The notes beneath the pieces are model-generated. The model did no database searches, had not been told where the DNA came from, and was given only the letters and a program-made list of their open reading frames with translations. 43,345 bases of DNA, from the NCBI RefSeq assembly GCF_003254625.1, contig NZ_QJRJ01000058.1, forward strand, positions 1-43,345, given 5' to 3'. Below are positions 32,132 through 40,565 of this stretch, in pieces. Every line of letters starts with the position of its first letter. Within the stretch, counting starts at the first letter, position 1. This DNA is from Flavobacterium ginsenosidimutans (GTDB lineage: Bacteria > Bacteroidota > Bacteroidia > Flavobacteriales > Flavobacteriaceae). The position numbers and the translations under genes were made by a program.

Positions 32132-34150
32132 ATGCACGAAAAAACTACTTTAAATCAGATCAAAAAAAGGGAAACGAAATGGTTGTTCTCGTTTCTTTTT
32201 TTGGTTTTCATCACCCCTATAAATGCACAAATTTCGGCAGTCGAAAAGATTGCATCCTATGGATATTCTAAACGTTTTTCTGATTCATCTGCCAGTAAAA
32301 AAATTCAGCAGCAAGCTCTTGCTTTAGCCAAGAAAAAAAAGAATATCGACGATGAAGTTATTTGTTATTCGTATCTCGCTCTTACACAAAGGCGTTTATT
32401 GCATTTAAAAGAATTTACTCGCTATGCAGACACTGCTTATATTTTAGCTAAAAAAAGCAACAAAATAAGAGTTAAAGCTTTTGCTTCTCTAGCAATGGGA
32501 AATTTAAAGTCATATATAGATGACAAACCTCAGGCCATCGACCATTTACTGCATTCTTATACGCTTTTCTCAAAAATAGATGCTCATGATCAATGTGCTA
32601 AAATTGCGGCCGATATATCGTATCTATTTTCTCCAGCATCGCCAGAAAAGGTTCATAAATATGCGCAAGAGGCTCTTGAACATGCTTATAAAGCAAAAGA
32701 TCCAGAAAGTAAATTGTATGCAAGATTGGCTTACGGAGGTTATTTGACCGATAAACTCGAATCTGGAACAGAGAAAGATTGGCAAAAGACTTTAGATTTT
32801 TTAAAAACTACAGTGGCACTTGCCGAAAAAGAATCTTTTGATATCATTAGCAAAAGCAACATCGGAATCGCTTACATCAATCTGGCAGATCTTTATTCTA
32901 AAGGTCCGAAACCAATTAATGAAACTGCCTTGCTTGATAACCTTGAAAAAGCTACAGCAATTGCCAAAAAATACAATATTAAAATCATTTACAGAAGCGC
33001 TATAGGCCTTCAAGGTTTTTATTATACTGAAAAAGGAAATTATGTAAAAGCCGAAATGCTTTTTATTGAAGGGATAAAATACCAGCTTAGCCTACCTTAC
33101 ACCGATAATTATTTATTAGCTACCTTTTACAATTGCTTAAAAGAAGTTTCTGTAAAACGTCATGATTTTGAAGCGTATTATGGATACGATACATTGTTCA
33201 CGAAATACAATCAGTTAAAATATAATGAAACCACTCAAAAACTTTTGCAAAATGCAGATGCCAGATTTGAGTCTACAAAAAAAATGGAGCGCATAAAACA
33301 GCTTGAATTGGAAAATGAACTGGAGCAGCAAAATAAACTTTTAGGTTATGGAATTGCTGGAGTTTTATTGCTTGGACTTGTTTTTATGTTTCGTTCTTAC
33401 TATTTCAGGCAACGTTATTATTTAAAACGTGAAGAAATTTTAAAACAAGAACAAACCAACAGTGAATTGAAGCTGCAATTAATGGAAAAAGAAACCATTG
33501 AAAACCTTGCAACCAGACTTTCGTTAGAAAGAAGATTATTGCGTTCTCAAATGGATCCGCATTTTATATTTAATGCTTTGGGGAATATTCAGAGTATGAT
33601 TTTGCAGAAAGATACGATTCCGGCGGTTTCTTATTTAAATAAATTTGCCAAACTCACACGCCAGATTCTAGAACAATCAAGAAAGGAAAACATTTCCTTA
33701 GAAGAAGAAATCAGTACTTTAAAAAATTACATCGAATTGCAGCAATTGCGTCTTAATAATAGTTTCGAATATGCTATTGTTTGTGACGAATCTGTTGAAG
33801 AAGACATTCTTATTCCGCCACTTTTGATTCAGCCTTTTATTGAAAATGCTGTTGAACACGGATTAAAACCAAAAACAAAAGAAGAAAAAGGTCTATTGCA
33901 AATTAATTTCTCACAGCAAACACAAGAAAAAAATCTAATCTGCACTATAAAAGACAACGGAATCGGACTTACAGCTTCGAGAAAATTGAAAACAAACGAA
34001 AACCATAAATCTCTTTCTACCACAATTACTGATGAAAGATTAGCAAAAATGCAAAAAGACCATCCGTATGCTGGTTTTCAGGTTTTAGAGCGCAATGCAG
34101 ACAACGGAGAAACGGGCTGCATTGTTATTATTAATATTCCAATATTGTAA
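32132..34150 (+). CDS. LytS-like histidine kinase with TPR sensor region
   Basis: A 672-residue kinase. The N-terminal export signal (about 16-32, WLFSFLFLVFITPINAQ) puts residues 33-402 in the periplasm. That region is helical, with TPR-like repeats (YSYLALTQRRLLHLKEFTRYA, AFASLAMGNLKSYID, AIGLQGFYYTEKGNYVKA). One membrane helix lies at about 404-422, then a coiled coil (430-470), then the His_kinase domain with H477 in RSQMDPHFIFNALGNIQ. The HATPase N box (FIENAVEHGLKPK) and a DNGIG motif follow. Four bases separate it from its LytTR regulator. The signal sensed is unknown. Confidence 0.92.
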   Translation: MHEKTTLNQIKKRETKWLFSFLFLVFITPINAQISAVEKIASYGYSKRFSDSSASKKIQQQALALAKKKKNIDDEVICYSYLALTQRRLLHLKEFTRYADTAYILAKKSNKIRVKAFASLAMGNLKSYIDDKPQAIDHLLHSYTLFSKIDAHDQCAKIAADISYLFSPASPEKVHKYAQEALEHAYKAKDPESKLYARLAYGGYLTDKLESGTEKDWQKTLDFLKTTVALAEKESFDIISKSNIGIAYINLADLYSKGPKPINETALLDNLEKATAIAKKYNIKIIYRSAIGLQGFYYTEKGNYVKAEMLFIEGIKYQLSLPYTDNYLLATFYNCLKEVSVKRHDFEAYYGYDTLFTKYNQLKYNETTQKLLQNADARFESTKKMERIKQLELENELEQQNKLLGYGIAGVLLLGLVFMFRSYYFRQRYYLKREEILKQEQTNSELKLQLMEKETIENLATRLSLERRLLRSQMDPHFIFNALGNIQSMILQKDTIPAVSYLNKFAKLTRQILEQSRKENISLEEEISTLKNYIELQQLRLNNSFEYAIVCDESVEEDILIPPLLIQPFIENAVEHGLKPKTKEEKGLLQINFSQQTQEKNLICTIKDNGIGLTASRKLKTNENHKSLSTTITDERLAKMQKDHPYAGFQVLERNADNGETGCIVIINIPIL

Positions 34151-34154
34151 AAAA

Positions 34155-34895
34155 ATGTACAAAACTATTATTATAGAAGACGAACAACGCATTCGCGAAG
34201 CTTTATCCATTATGTTGGAAATGGTTGCTCCAGAAGAAATTCAGATTATCGCTTACGCGGAAAGTGCTGAAGAAGCTGTAAAATTAATTGACCGCATGCA
34301 GCCGGATTTGGTTTTTATGGATATTATGCTTCAAAATGGAACTGGGTTTGATGTTCTAAAACAAATTTCCTTCAACTCTTTTCATCTTATTTTTACAACC
34401 GCTTACGAACAGCACGCCATTAATGCTTTCAAATACAGCGCAATAGATTATCTGCTAAAACCAATTGATCCAGATGAACTTAGAACTGCAATTGAAAGGA
34501 TTTCGCTTTTGCAAGAAAGAGTTTTAGAAAAACAGCAATTAAACGAATTGCAAAATAACCTTACCAAAACTCCAGACCGTATCATATTGCCAACTCAAGA
34601 GGCTATGTATGTAGTTAAATTAGAACAAATTATAAGATGTGAAACTTCTGGTTCTTACACCACTTTCTTTTTGACCGATGGCCGAAAAATTATGGTTTCT
34701 AAACCTTTAAAAAATTATGAAGATTTACTGGAGCCTCCAATGTTTTTTCGCGTTCATCAATCGCATTTAATCAATGTAAATTCGATTGTAAGCTATTCTC
34801 GCGAAGGAATGGTTCATATGAATGACAAATCTGTTGTGCCTATTTCGCGAGGAAAAAAAGAGCAATTTTTCAAATTAATGAAAGAAGAAATTTAA
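34155..34895 (+). CDS. LytTR-family response regulator
   Basis: A 246-residue regulator. The ATG at 34155 lies 4 bases after the kinase stop codon; the longer frame to 34095 overlaps the kinase and is rejected. The receiver domain has D9-E10, phosphoacceptor D56 in LVFMDIMLQNGTG and K108 in DYLLKPID. The C-terminal LytTR DNA-binding domain (about 140-244) shows IRCETSGSYTTFFLTDG and FFRVHQSHLINVNSI. It forms a two-component system with the TPR kinase. Regulated genes are unknown; the DUF4870 gene behind it is one candidate. Confidence 0.93.
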   Translation: MYKTIIIEDEQRIREALSIMLEMVAPEEIQIIAYAESAEEAVKLIDRMQPDLVFMDIMLQNGTGFDVLKQISFNSFHLIFTTAYEQHAINAFKYSAIDYLLKPIDPDELRTAIERISLLQERVLEKQQLNELQNNLTKTPDRIILPTQEAMYVVKLEQIIRCETSGSYTTFFLTDGRKIMVSKPLKNYEDLLEPPMFFRVHQSHLINVNSIVSYSREGMVHMNDKSVVPISRGKKEQFFKLMKEEI

Positions 34896-34999
34896 CCTTT
34901 TGAAAAACACATTTTACCTCTTACCCATTTAAATCTAACCAATACCAATCAAAAAGCACAGTAGACAAAGTAACTATTTCGGGTCCTATTCCTAGTTTC

Positions 35000-35007
35000 T
35001 ATTTTTG
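35000..35007 (+). promoter_or_regulatory. Promoter-like -7 box before DUF4870
   Basis: TATTTTTG matches TAnnTTTG, about 22 bases before the ATG at 35029. No TTG lies 17-23 bases upstream, so activator help or weak expression is likely. Confidence 0.4.
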
Positions 35008-35028
35008 ACCCAATAAATAACTTAAACT

Positions 35029-35358
35029 ATGAATAATAAAACCCTTTCTATTCTTAGCTATGTCACTATTATTGGTTGGATTATAGCTTTTGTTAAAAGT
35101 AAAGATTTAACACCTAAAAGTGATTTGGTGAGATACCATTTAAAACAAGGATTCGGAATTTTTCTGGTTTCTTTAGTCGTAAATGTTGCTTTGTCTATTA
35201 TTGTAACTATCGTTCCAGCGCTTTACTTTTTAAGCTATATTGGATACGTTATTTTTATTTTATGGATTTTCGGAATCATAAATGCCGCTAACGAACAAAA
35301 GAAACCAATTCCGTTAGTTGGACAAGTTTTTGAAGATAAATTCAGCTTTATTGATTAA
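35029..35358 (+). CDS. DUF4870 small membrane protein
   Basis: A 109-residue protein of the DUF4870 / Tic20-like family, with three to four membrane helices (about 5-22, 45-65 and 68-88). The conserved segments are LSYVTIIGWIIAFVKSK, VRYHLKQGFGIFLVSL and WIFGIINAANEQKKPIPLVG, all family hallmarks. The function is unknown. It follows the LytTR regulator by 133 bases and has its own promoter-like box. It is convergent with the HxlR gene. Confidence 0.88.
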   Translation: MNNKTLSILSYVTIIGWIIAFVKSKDLTPKSDLVRYHLKQGFGIFLVSLVVNVALSIIVTIVPALYFLSYIGYVIFILWIFGIINAANEQKKPIPLVGQVFEDKFSFID

Positions 35359-35483
35359 TCAGTCTTGCTTTTTTTAGCTGACGTTTTTATTTTTTGGATG
35401 TAGGAGATGATTCTCAGAGAACATCAGTGGCTATGGTAGCACTGAATAGTATTTGAGGATCTTTCTATTTTAAAAATAAAAAT

Positions 35484-35777
35484 TTATGCCAACCCTTCCA
35501 ACTGCTGAAAAACTGGAATCAAGGCTTTTCCCTTTTCTGTCAAATTATATTCGATATGAAGAGGCTTCAACTTAATCGTTACTTTTTCTAAAAGCCCTTC
35601 TTCTTCCAATTCTTTCAAAGCTGTTGCTAAAGATTGTTTGTTTGATCCCTGAATTTGTCTTAGTAAACTATTAAATCGCAATGGCGCTTCTAAAGCTAAA
35701 CGGAAAATTTCAGCTTTCCATTTTCCTGAAAGCATTTTTAAAAGTCTTTGCGCTGGACAAGTTTCTGCTTCTTCCAT
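35484..35777 (-). CDS. HxlR-family transcriptional regulator
   Basis: A 97-residue winged-helix regulator of the HxlR type. CPAQRLLKMLSGKWKAEIFRLAL is the typical opening, with Cys7 in the conserved position that many family members use for thiol or quinone sensing. RFNSLLRQIQGSNKQSLATALKELEEEGLL is the recognition helix region and KPLHIEYNLTEKGKALIPV the wing. It probably binds as a dimer to the dyad at 35789-35809. It is divergent from the small membrane protein at 35867, which may be under its control. Confidence 0.93.
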   Translation of the reverse strand: MEEAETCPAQRLLKMLSGKWKAEIFRLALEAPLRFNSLLRQIQGSNKQSLATALKELEEEGLLEKVTIKLKPLHIEYNLTEKGKALIPVFQQLEGLA

Positions 35778-35788
35778 ATTTTTTTAGG

Positions 35789-35809
35789 TAGTCAAAAAAA
35801 TCTGACTTA
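35789..35809. promoter_or_regulatory. Possible HxlR operator dyad
   Basis: TAGTC (35789-35793), 10 bases rich in A, then GACTTA (35804-35809). This is an imperfect inverted repeat in the divergent promoter region between the HxlR gene and the gene at 35867, where autoregulation would be expected. Confidence 0.3.
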
Positions 35810-35866
35810 TTGTTTTAAACTGTTTTTTGATTAAAATTTGTGAGAATTCTTAAGTAAAAATATAAA

Positions 35867-36115
35867 ATGAAAGTAAAGAAACCAAGCGAAATGACTAATG
35901 AAGAACTAATTAAAATCGAGAAAGCTATTAAAGTTTTGATCACTTTTTTAATCGTCTTAACTATTATACTACTATTAATTATTAGCATTTTATTCCTCAA
36001 GAAGGATTTCAGCCCTTTAATAGTCCTTCCCTTTTCCTTAACTCCAATTATTATTATCAATTCTAATTCATTAAAAGAAATAAAAAAAGAAATTGCTTTT
36101 AGAGAGCTCAGATAA
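35867..36115 (+). CDS. Small two-helix membrane protein
   Basis: An 82-residue protein with a short basic N-terminus (MKVKKPSEMTNEELIKIEKAIK), two membrane helices (about 22-44 and 50-65) and a basic C-terminus (SLKEIKKEIAFRELR). It resembles the small proteins called redox-active disulfide protein 2 in Bacteroidota (TNEELxKxEK, then two helices, then NSLKEIKKEI), but it has no cysteine, so the name is misleading. Function unknown. It may be controlled by the divergent HxlR regulator. Confidence 0.65.
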   Translation: MKVKKPSEMTNEELIKIEKAIKVLITFLIVLTIILLLIISILFLKKDFSPLIVLPFSLTPIIIINSNSLKEIKKEIAFRELR

Positions 36116-36185
36116 AATCACAAAATGAAAGGTTATAAGGTTTTTAAATTTAATTTTTCTTAACCGAAAGTTCTTTAAAAAAAAT

Positions 36186-36193
36186 TAAATTTG
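36186..36193 (+). promoter_or_regulatory. Promoter-like -7 box before the MscS channel
   Basis: TAAATTTG fits TAnnTTTG. The expected start near 36200 gives a leader of about 20 bases to the ATG at 36220. No clear TTG is found at -33. Confidence 0.45.
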
Positions 36194-36219
36194 GACTCCC
36201 TAAATAAGCCATTCACATT

Positions 36220-38574
36220 ATGATTTTTCAAAAAAGAACTTTTTATTTTATCCCCTTAGTTTTATTTCTTTTTTTCTCTCAGTTTAATTATGCTCAAGGG
36301 CAAAAAACAGTAAAAAAAGAAAGTCGCGGAAGACTATTCAACGACACTACAGCCACAGACAGTGATTACTTAATGGCAATTGAAAAAGCCGGAGAAGTAT
36401 TAGAATCCGCTTACAACGACATTGATTTTGCAGGTGATACTCATCATCTTTTTGGCGAAATGAAACGTACAGAAAGCAAACTAGATTTAATTTTAGCTAG
36501 TTTAAAAGGCGCTAATCCGAATGTGCGAAATCAACAGATGTACCGCATTGTACTTCAAGAAATCCAACAAGAATTAGAAGAACAGAATAAAGCAATTAAT
36601 GCTCGAAATCTAAATCTTGAAAACATCAAAAAACGTGTTATTGATCTCCGTAAAGACAAAACTTTAATTACTTTAATAAAAGATACTATTCGTCGTAAGC
36701 AGTTTAAGAAAGAGTTTGGAAATCTTAGAAAAAGATACGTTGCAACAGATAGTTTGATGACTAAAAATCAGACTACTTTAAACAATAAAAAGAGACTTAC
36801 TGTACAACGAAAAATTTCGGTTTCGAATGCTTTAGTTGCTGTTGAAAGTAAATTGGAGAAATCTGGAATCAGTATTTTCAAAAAAGAATATCCTTCTTTA
36901 TGGCAAATAAATGATTCTGCTGCTAAGAAAAGAGTAACGCATAACATTGGAGCAAAAATTATCATTGAAGAAAATGTTGCTGCATATTATCTTGGTTACA
37001 AAGCTGGCGGACTTATTACACTGTGTTTCTTCATGGGACTTTTATTTTGGTACATTTCCCGAAATATGAAATACATTAAGGTAAACGGTTATGCTGAAAA
37101 CCTTTTGCTTTTAAACTTTAAATATTTAAACCGAGGCATTTTATTGCCAGTTTTGGTCATTGCTTTAAATATTGCTGTAGTTACTAATTTGTATGCTCCT
37201 GCTCTATTTTTAGAATTGATTCAGCTTTTCTTGCTTGGAGTTTTAATTTTCCTTTTCAAAAACCAATGGTCTGGAGTTGCCATGAGAAACTGGCTTTACC
37301 TTTTAGGATTGTTCTTTGCACTTTGCTTTTTGGATCTATTTATCACAATCGGATTATTACAGCGTGTTGCTTTCGTTGCAATTAATGTTTTAGGAATTCG
37401 CTATGGTTTGGTTCAGATTAAAACACTTAAAGAAGAACTTTATATAAAAGGCTTTTTTAAATGGGCAAGTATCCTTTTTATCGGATTGAATGGTTTGTCT
37501 ATTCTTTACAATTTATTTGGTAGAGTTTCGCTTTCTAATATGCTTAGTCTTACAGCTTTTATTTCACTTACTCAAATTGTTGCTTTAAGTGTTCTTTTGA
37601 AGATTATTCTAGAGATTATTTTACTTCAAATTTATACTACTAGAGTAAAAAGAGGAATCGAAAAAATGTTTGATTACGAAAGTTTATCAGACAATCTTAA
37701 AAAGCCTTTTATCATTGTAATTAGTTATATGTGGCTAATTGTAATTGCATCAAATTTGAATATTTGGGAGTCGCTTCGAGGTTCTTTAACTAAGTTGTTA
37801 AGTCATCCAAATACTATTGGAAGCATTACGTTTACACTTGGAAATATTGTTTTATTCTTTATTATTATATGGGCTGCACACTTATTACAGAAATATGTTG
37901 CTTATTTCTTTGGTGAAATTGATGATGAAAACGAAGAAAATATCAATAAAAGACAACATTCAAAATTACTTATTACCCGTCTAGTTGTTTTAATAAGTGG
38001 TTATCTGCTTGCAGTTGCAGCTTCTGGAATGCCATTAGATAAATTGAGTATTCTTTTAGGAGCATTAGGTGTCGGTGTTGGACTTGGACTTCAGAACATT
38101 GTAAACAACTTCGTTTCGGGTATTATCTTAATTTTTGATAAACCAATTCAAGTTGGTGATGTTGTCGAAATTAGTTCAGAATCTGGTCGTATTAAATCGA
38201 TGGGACTTCGAACTACTAAAATTAATGCTCCAAACGGTGCCGAAATCATTATTCCGAATGGTAATTTATTGTCTCAAAATATTACCAACTGGACGTATAC
38301 AGATAATTTCAAGTTAGTTGAAGTTACTTTTGAAATTAACGGAGAAACAATTCCTGAAGAAATTAATACAATTGTAAATGAAACACTGGCAAATCTTCCG
38401 CTAGTGAACAACGAAAAACCATCTCAAATTTATTACAGTTCAATTTCTGATGGAAAGTATAAACTTCTTATTAAATTCTGGTGCAGTATATATCGAACAG
38501 AAGAAACGATAAGTTCAGCACGACAGGAACTTTATGTTAGTTTCAAAAATAAAGGTTTGAATTTTTCAAGTTAA
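36220..38574 (+). CDS. Large MscS-type mechanosensitive channel
   Basis: A 784-residue inner membrane channel of the MscS superfamily. The signal peptide is MIFQKRTFYFIPLVLFLFFSQFNYAQ. A long periplasmic region (about 27-250) rich in charged helices follows. About nine membrane helices (from about 260) lead to the pore-lining helix GVGVGLGLQNIVNNFVSG (617-634), then the cytoplasmic MscS beta domain (FDKPIQVGDVVEI, IIIPNGNLLSQNITNW) and the C-terminal domain. It is much larger than E. coli MscS (286 residues) and closer to the MscK/YbdG style. It protects against osmotic down-shock. It ends at the terminator at 38581-38610. Confidence 0.93.
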   Translation: MIFQKRTFYFIPLVLFLFFSQFNYAQGQKTVKKESRGRLFNDTTATDSDYLMAIEKAGEVLESAYNDIDFAGDTHHLFGEMKRTESKLDLILASLKGANPNVRNQQMYRIVLQEIQQELEEQNKAINARNLNLENIKKRVIDLRKDKTLITLIKDTIRRKQFKKEFGNLRKRYVATDSLMTKNQTTLNNKKRLTVQRKISVSNALVAVESKLEKSGISIFKKEYPSLWQINDSAAKKRVTHNIGAKIIIEENVAAYYLGYKAGGLITLCFFMGLLFWYISRNMKYIKVNGYAENLLLLNFKYLNRGILLPVLVIALNIAVVTNLYAPALFLELIQLFLLGVLIFLFKNQWSGVAMRNWLYLLGLFFALCFLDLFITIGLLQRVAFVAINVLGIRYGLVQIKTLKEELYIKGFFKWASILFIGLNGLSILYNLFGRVSLSNMLSLTAFISLTQIVALSVLLKIILEIILLQIYTTRVKRGIEKMFDYESLSDNLKKPFIIVISYMWLIVIASNLNIWESLRGSLTKLLSHPNTIGSITFTLGNIVLFFIIIWAAHLLQKYVAYFFGEIDDENEENINKRQHSKLLITRLVVLISGYLLAVAASGMPLDKLSILLGALGVGVGLGLQNIVNNFVSGIILIFDKPIQVGDVVEISSESGRIKSMGLRTTKINAPNGAEIIIPNGNLLSQNITNWTYTDNFKLVEVTFEINGETIPEEINTIVNETLANLPLVNNEKPSQIYYSSISDGKYKLLIKFWCSIYRTEETISSARQELYVSFKNKGLNFSS

Positions 38575-38580
38575 AATTTA

Positions 38581-38610
38581 AAAAGGCGGTAAGTGATTAC
38601 CGCCTTTTTT
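38581..38610 (+). terminator. Terminator of the MscS gene
   Basis: A perfect 12-pair stem, AAAAGGCGGTAA (38581-38592) with TTACCGCCTTTT (38597-38608), loop GTGA, followed by TT. It begins 6 bases after the stop codon. Confidence 0.92.
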
Positions 38611-38726
38611 ATTGCTTAAACTTTGAAGAGAACATGACTTCACGTAAAGGATAATTCTAAAAATATTCTCTGACATAAATTGAATGTTTTTTAAGATATT
38701 GTATTAAAAATGTTACAAAAAAGAAC

Positions 38727-38789
38727 TTTTTACGAAAACACGTAAAAACCCCTATTCTTAAACAATTTATATACAGTAATTTAGCTTTG
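38727..38789 (+). promoter_or_regulatory. Dyad operator and promoter of the collar gene
   Basis: TTTTTACG (38727-38734), 6 bases, CGTAAAAA (38741-38748) is a perfect 22-base dyad of the size bound by CRP/FNR-type dimers. A -7 box TAGCTTTG (TAnnTTTG) lies at 38782-38789 with no -33 TTG. The dyad centre is about 58 bases before the expected start near 38796, the place for a class I activator. The leader to the ATG at 38885 is about 90 bases. The rest of the spacer (38611-38726) shows nothing. Confidence 0.5.
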
Positions 38790-38884
38790 TAGTAAAATAC
38801 GGTCAGATCAATCATGCATGAAAAAAAATCTGTCAAATTATTTAAAACTAAAAAGCTAACATTAACTATTAAATCTTAAAAACT

Positions 38885-39445
38885 ATGCAAGATGAATACA
38901 TTGGAGTAATTAAAATTTTTGCGGGAAATTTTGCTCCTAGAGGTTACATGTTTTGTGCAGGACAATTAATTGCTATTTCACAAAACCAAGCTTTATTTGC
39001 AATTCTAGGCACTACTTATGGTGGAAATGGTACTACTAACTTTGCCTTACCTAATTTGCAAGGTACTGTACCAATTGGGCAAGGAACCAGTAGAAGTGGT
39101 GAAGTATATACTATTGGCGAAACAGCAGGTGCTACAACTACAACACTTTTAGTAAATAATTTGCCTGCGCACATACATACTGGAGCTAGTAAAATTTCTG
39201 TAAGTAGCGCACAAGCTACAGATTCTACACCAGTAGATGGTGCTTCAATTGCTACTCCAGGACAGCTTGTTTCAAGAACTTTTTCACCAACACTAGGCTT
39301 TGCAACATCAACACCAAGTGTGAATTTAAATAGTAACGTTATTACTGCTCCAACTGGCAATAATGTTCCTGTAAATAACATGCAACCCTATTTAGCAATC
39401 AATTACATTATTTGTGTTGAAGGAGTTTTCCCTCCAAGAAATTAA
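38885..39445 (+). CDS. Tail-collar domain (microcystin-dependent-like) protein
   Basis: A 186-residue protein of the phage tail collar family, as in MdpB (microcystin-dependent protein). The opening EYIGVIKIFAGNFAPRGYMF is followed by CAGQLIAISQNQALFAILGT, TYGGNGTTNFALPNLQGTVP and an NNLPAHIH motif. A variable Ser/Thr-rich stretch (about 100-160) precedes NNMQPYLAINYIICVEG. There is no signal peptide and no other phage gene nearby, so it is a stand-alone bacterial member. Such proteins are probably part of surface or contractile-like assemblies; role uncertain. Confidence 0.88.
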   Translation: MQDEYIGVIKIFAGNFAPRGYMFCAGQLIAISQNQALFAILGTTYGGNGTTNFALPNLQGTVPIGQGTSRSGEVYTIGETAGATTTTLLVNNLPAHIHTGASKISVSSAQATDSTPVDGASIATPGQLVSRTFSPTLGFATSTPSVNLNSNVITAPTGNNVPVNNMQPYLAINYIICVEGVFPPRN

Positions 39446-39463
39446 TGAAAAAATGTAGTAGCA

Positions 39464-40471
39464 CTATTTTAATTGATAGGACCATTTAGGTATTTCACTA
39501 AAATCATATACTAATTTAATCTCTGAATAATCTTTAATACCGTACATAGACACTAGACAATAAGGATTTGTAATATAAGATTCAGCTGTCTGTAATTCTA
39601 TATCTTCAAAAATTTTGATTTCGGTAAAAAGACAAACATCAGGGTAATTTTCAAAAATATCTGGCAGGGTATAAAAAGTACTTTCTATTCTAGAATTACT
39701 GTTTTCTCTCTCAAAATGTTCTTTGTTTATTGTAAATAATCTATCTACAAATACCTTATGAGGATAGGGCTGCATTTCTTTGTAGCCCTTTACTTCGTTT
39801 ACGTTTACTCTAAGGCTTTGCTCATAATCAAAAAAAGTATAAGCTAAATCAATTCTAATTTCTTGCGGAATAAATATTGCTTCACAAGGAAGTTGTTTAA
39901 TTATATTCCCGCTTATGGCAATTTGAGGTTCTCTTGTAAGAGCATAATGCATGGTCTCAGAAATAGCAAGATCTACTTTAAAATCATCTGGTATTTTATA
40001 AGTAATTGCATTGGTTTCTATCATTTGAAGATTATAATCTTCAAGTCCAATTGTAGATACAAGATTTTGAACTGATTCTAATGATGAACGATTAATATCA
40101 ATTAAAACAACGCTAATTCTTCCTTTATCGAATAATGGCAATAAAGGAAGAATTAATGTTGCATATGGTCCACAGCCTGCATAAAGTATATTAATACTCT
40201 TTTCTGGTGAATTAATAAAAAGTCTTGTTAAGGCCTTATGAATGCCTTTTATAAAAGAAACTGTTCGAAGGTAATCATCAACACAGTCTGCTGCACCTGA
40301 GCTCGATAAAGCTACACCTCCATTTACAAGTGTTTCATTGTCATCTGAATGAGTACAGCTAATAATATTTTTATAAAAACATGAAAGTTGTTGAGCAGAT
40401 TCTAACTGCTCGCTAACAGTATTTGAGTCTATGATAGATTTAACAATGATCGTGAGTTCTTGTTTATACAT
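39464..40471 (-). CDS. SAM-dependent methyltransferase with PRMT-type double-E loop
   Basis: A 335-residue class I methyltransferase. SAM-binding motif I is ILYAGCG (95-101), with the acidic residue ending strand 2 at D125 (VVLIDINRSS). SETMHYALTREPQ (171-183) fits SExMxYxLxxE, the double-E loop that holds the arginine substrate in protein arginine methyltransferases, with the two glutamates (E172, E181) 9 residues apart as in PRMT1. The THW loop is not evident. The N-terminal 90 residues are helical and match nothing I know. It is convergent with the collar gene, with only 18 bases between stop codons and no hairpin there. Confidence 0.75.
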   Translation of the reverse strand: MYKQELTIIVKSIIDSNTVSEQLESAQQLSCFYKNIISCTHSDDNETLVNGGVALSSSGAADCVDDYLRTVSFIKGIHKALTRLFINSPEKSINILYAGCGPYATLILPLLPLFDKGRISVVLIDINRSSLESVQNLVSTIGLEDYNLQMIETNAITYKIPDDFKVDLAISETMHYALTREPQIAISGNIIKQLPCEAIFIPQEIRIDLAYTFFDYEQSLRVNVNEVKGYKEMQPYPHKVFVDRLFTINKEHFERENSNSRIESTFYTLPDIFENYPDVCLFTEIKIFEDIELQTAESYITNPYCLVSMYGIKDYSEIKLVYDFSEIPKWSYQLK

Positions 40472-40565
40472 ATTAAAAAACTTTATTAATGCTTTTTTAA
40501 GTCTGAAATATAAGTCAAAAAGATAATGTTACAATACCAAATAGATAATTAAATATCAGAAAATT

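Noticed and set aside
34095..34154. Longer LytTR regulator starting within the kinase gene
   Set aside because: The extra 20 residues overlap the kinase frame; the ATG at 34155 opens the receiver domain directly.
39016..39381. 121-residue antisense frame opposite the collar gene
   Set aside because: It lies wholly inside the collar coding region and has no start context or domain; compositional shadow.
38885..39445. Prophage remnant suggested by the tail-collar domain
   Set aside because: No other phage gene, integrase or attachment site is nearby, and stand-alone collar proteins are frequent in bacteria.
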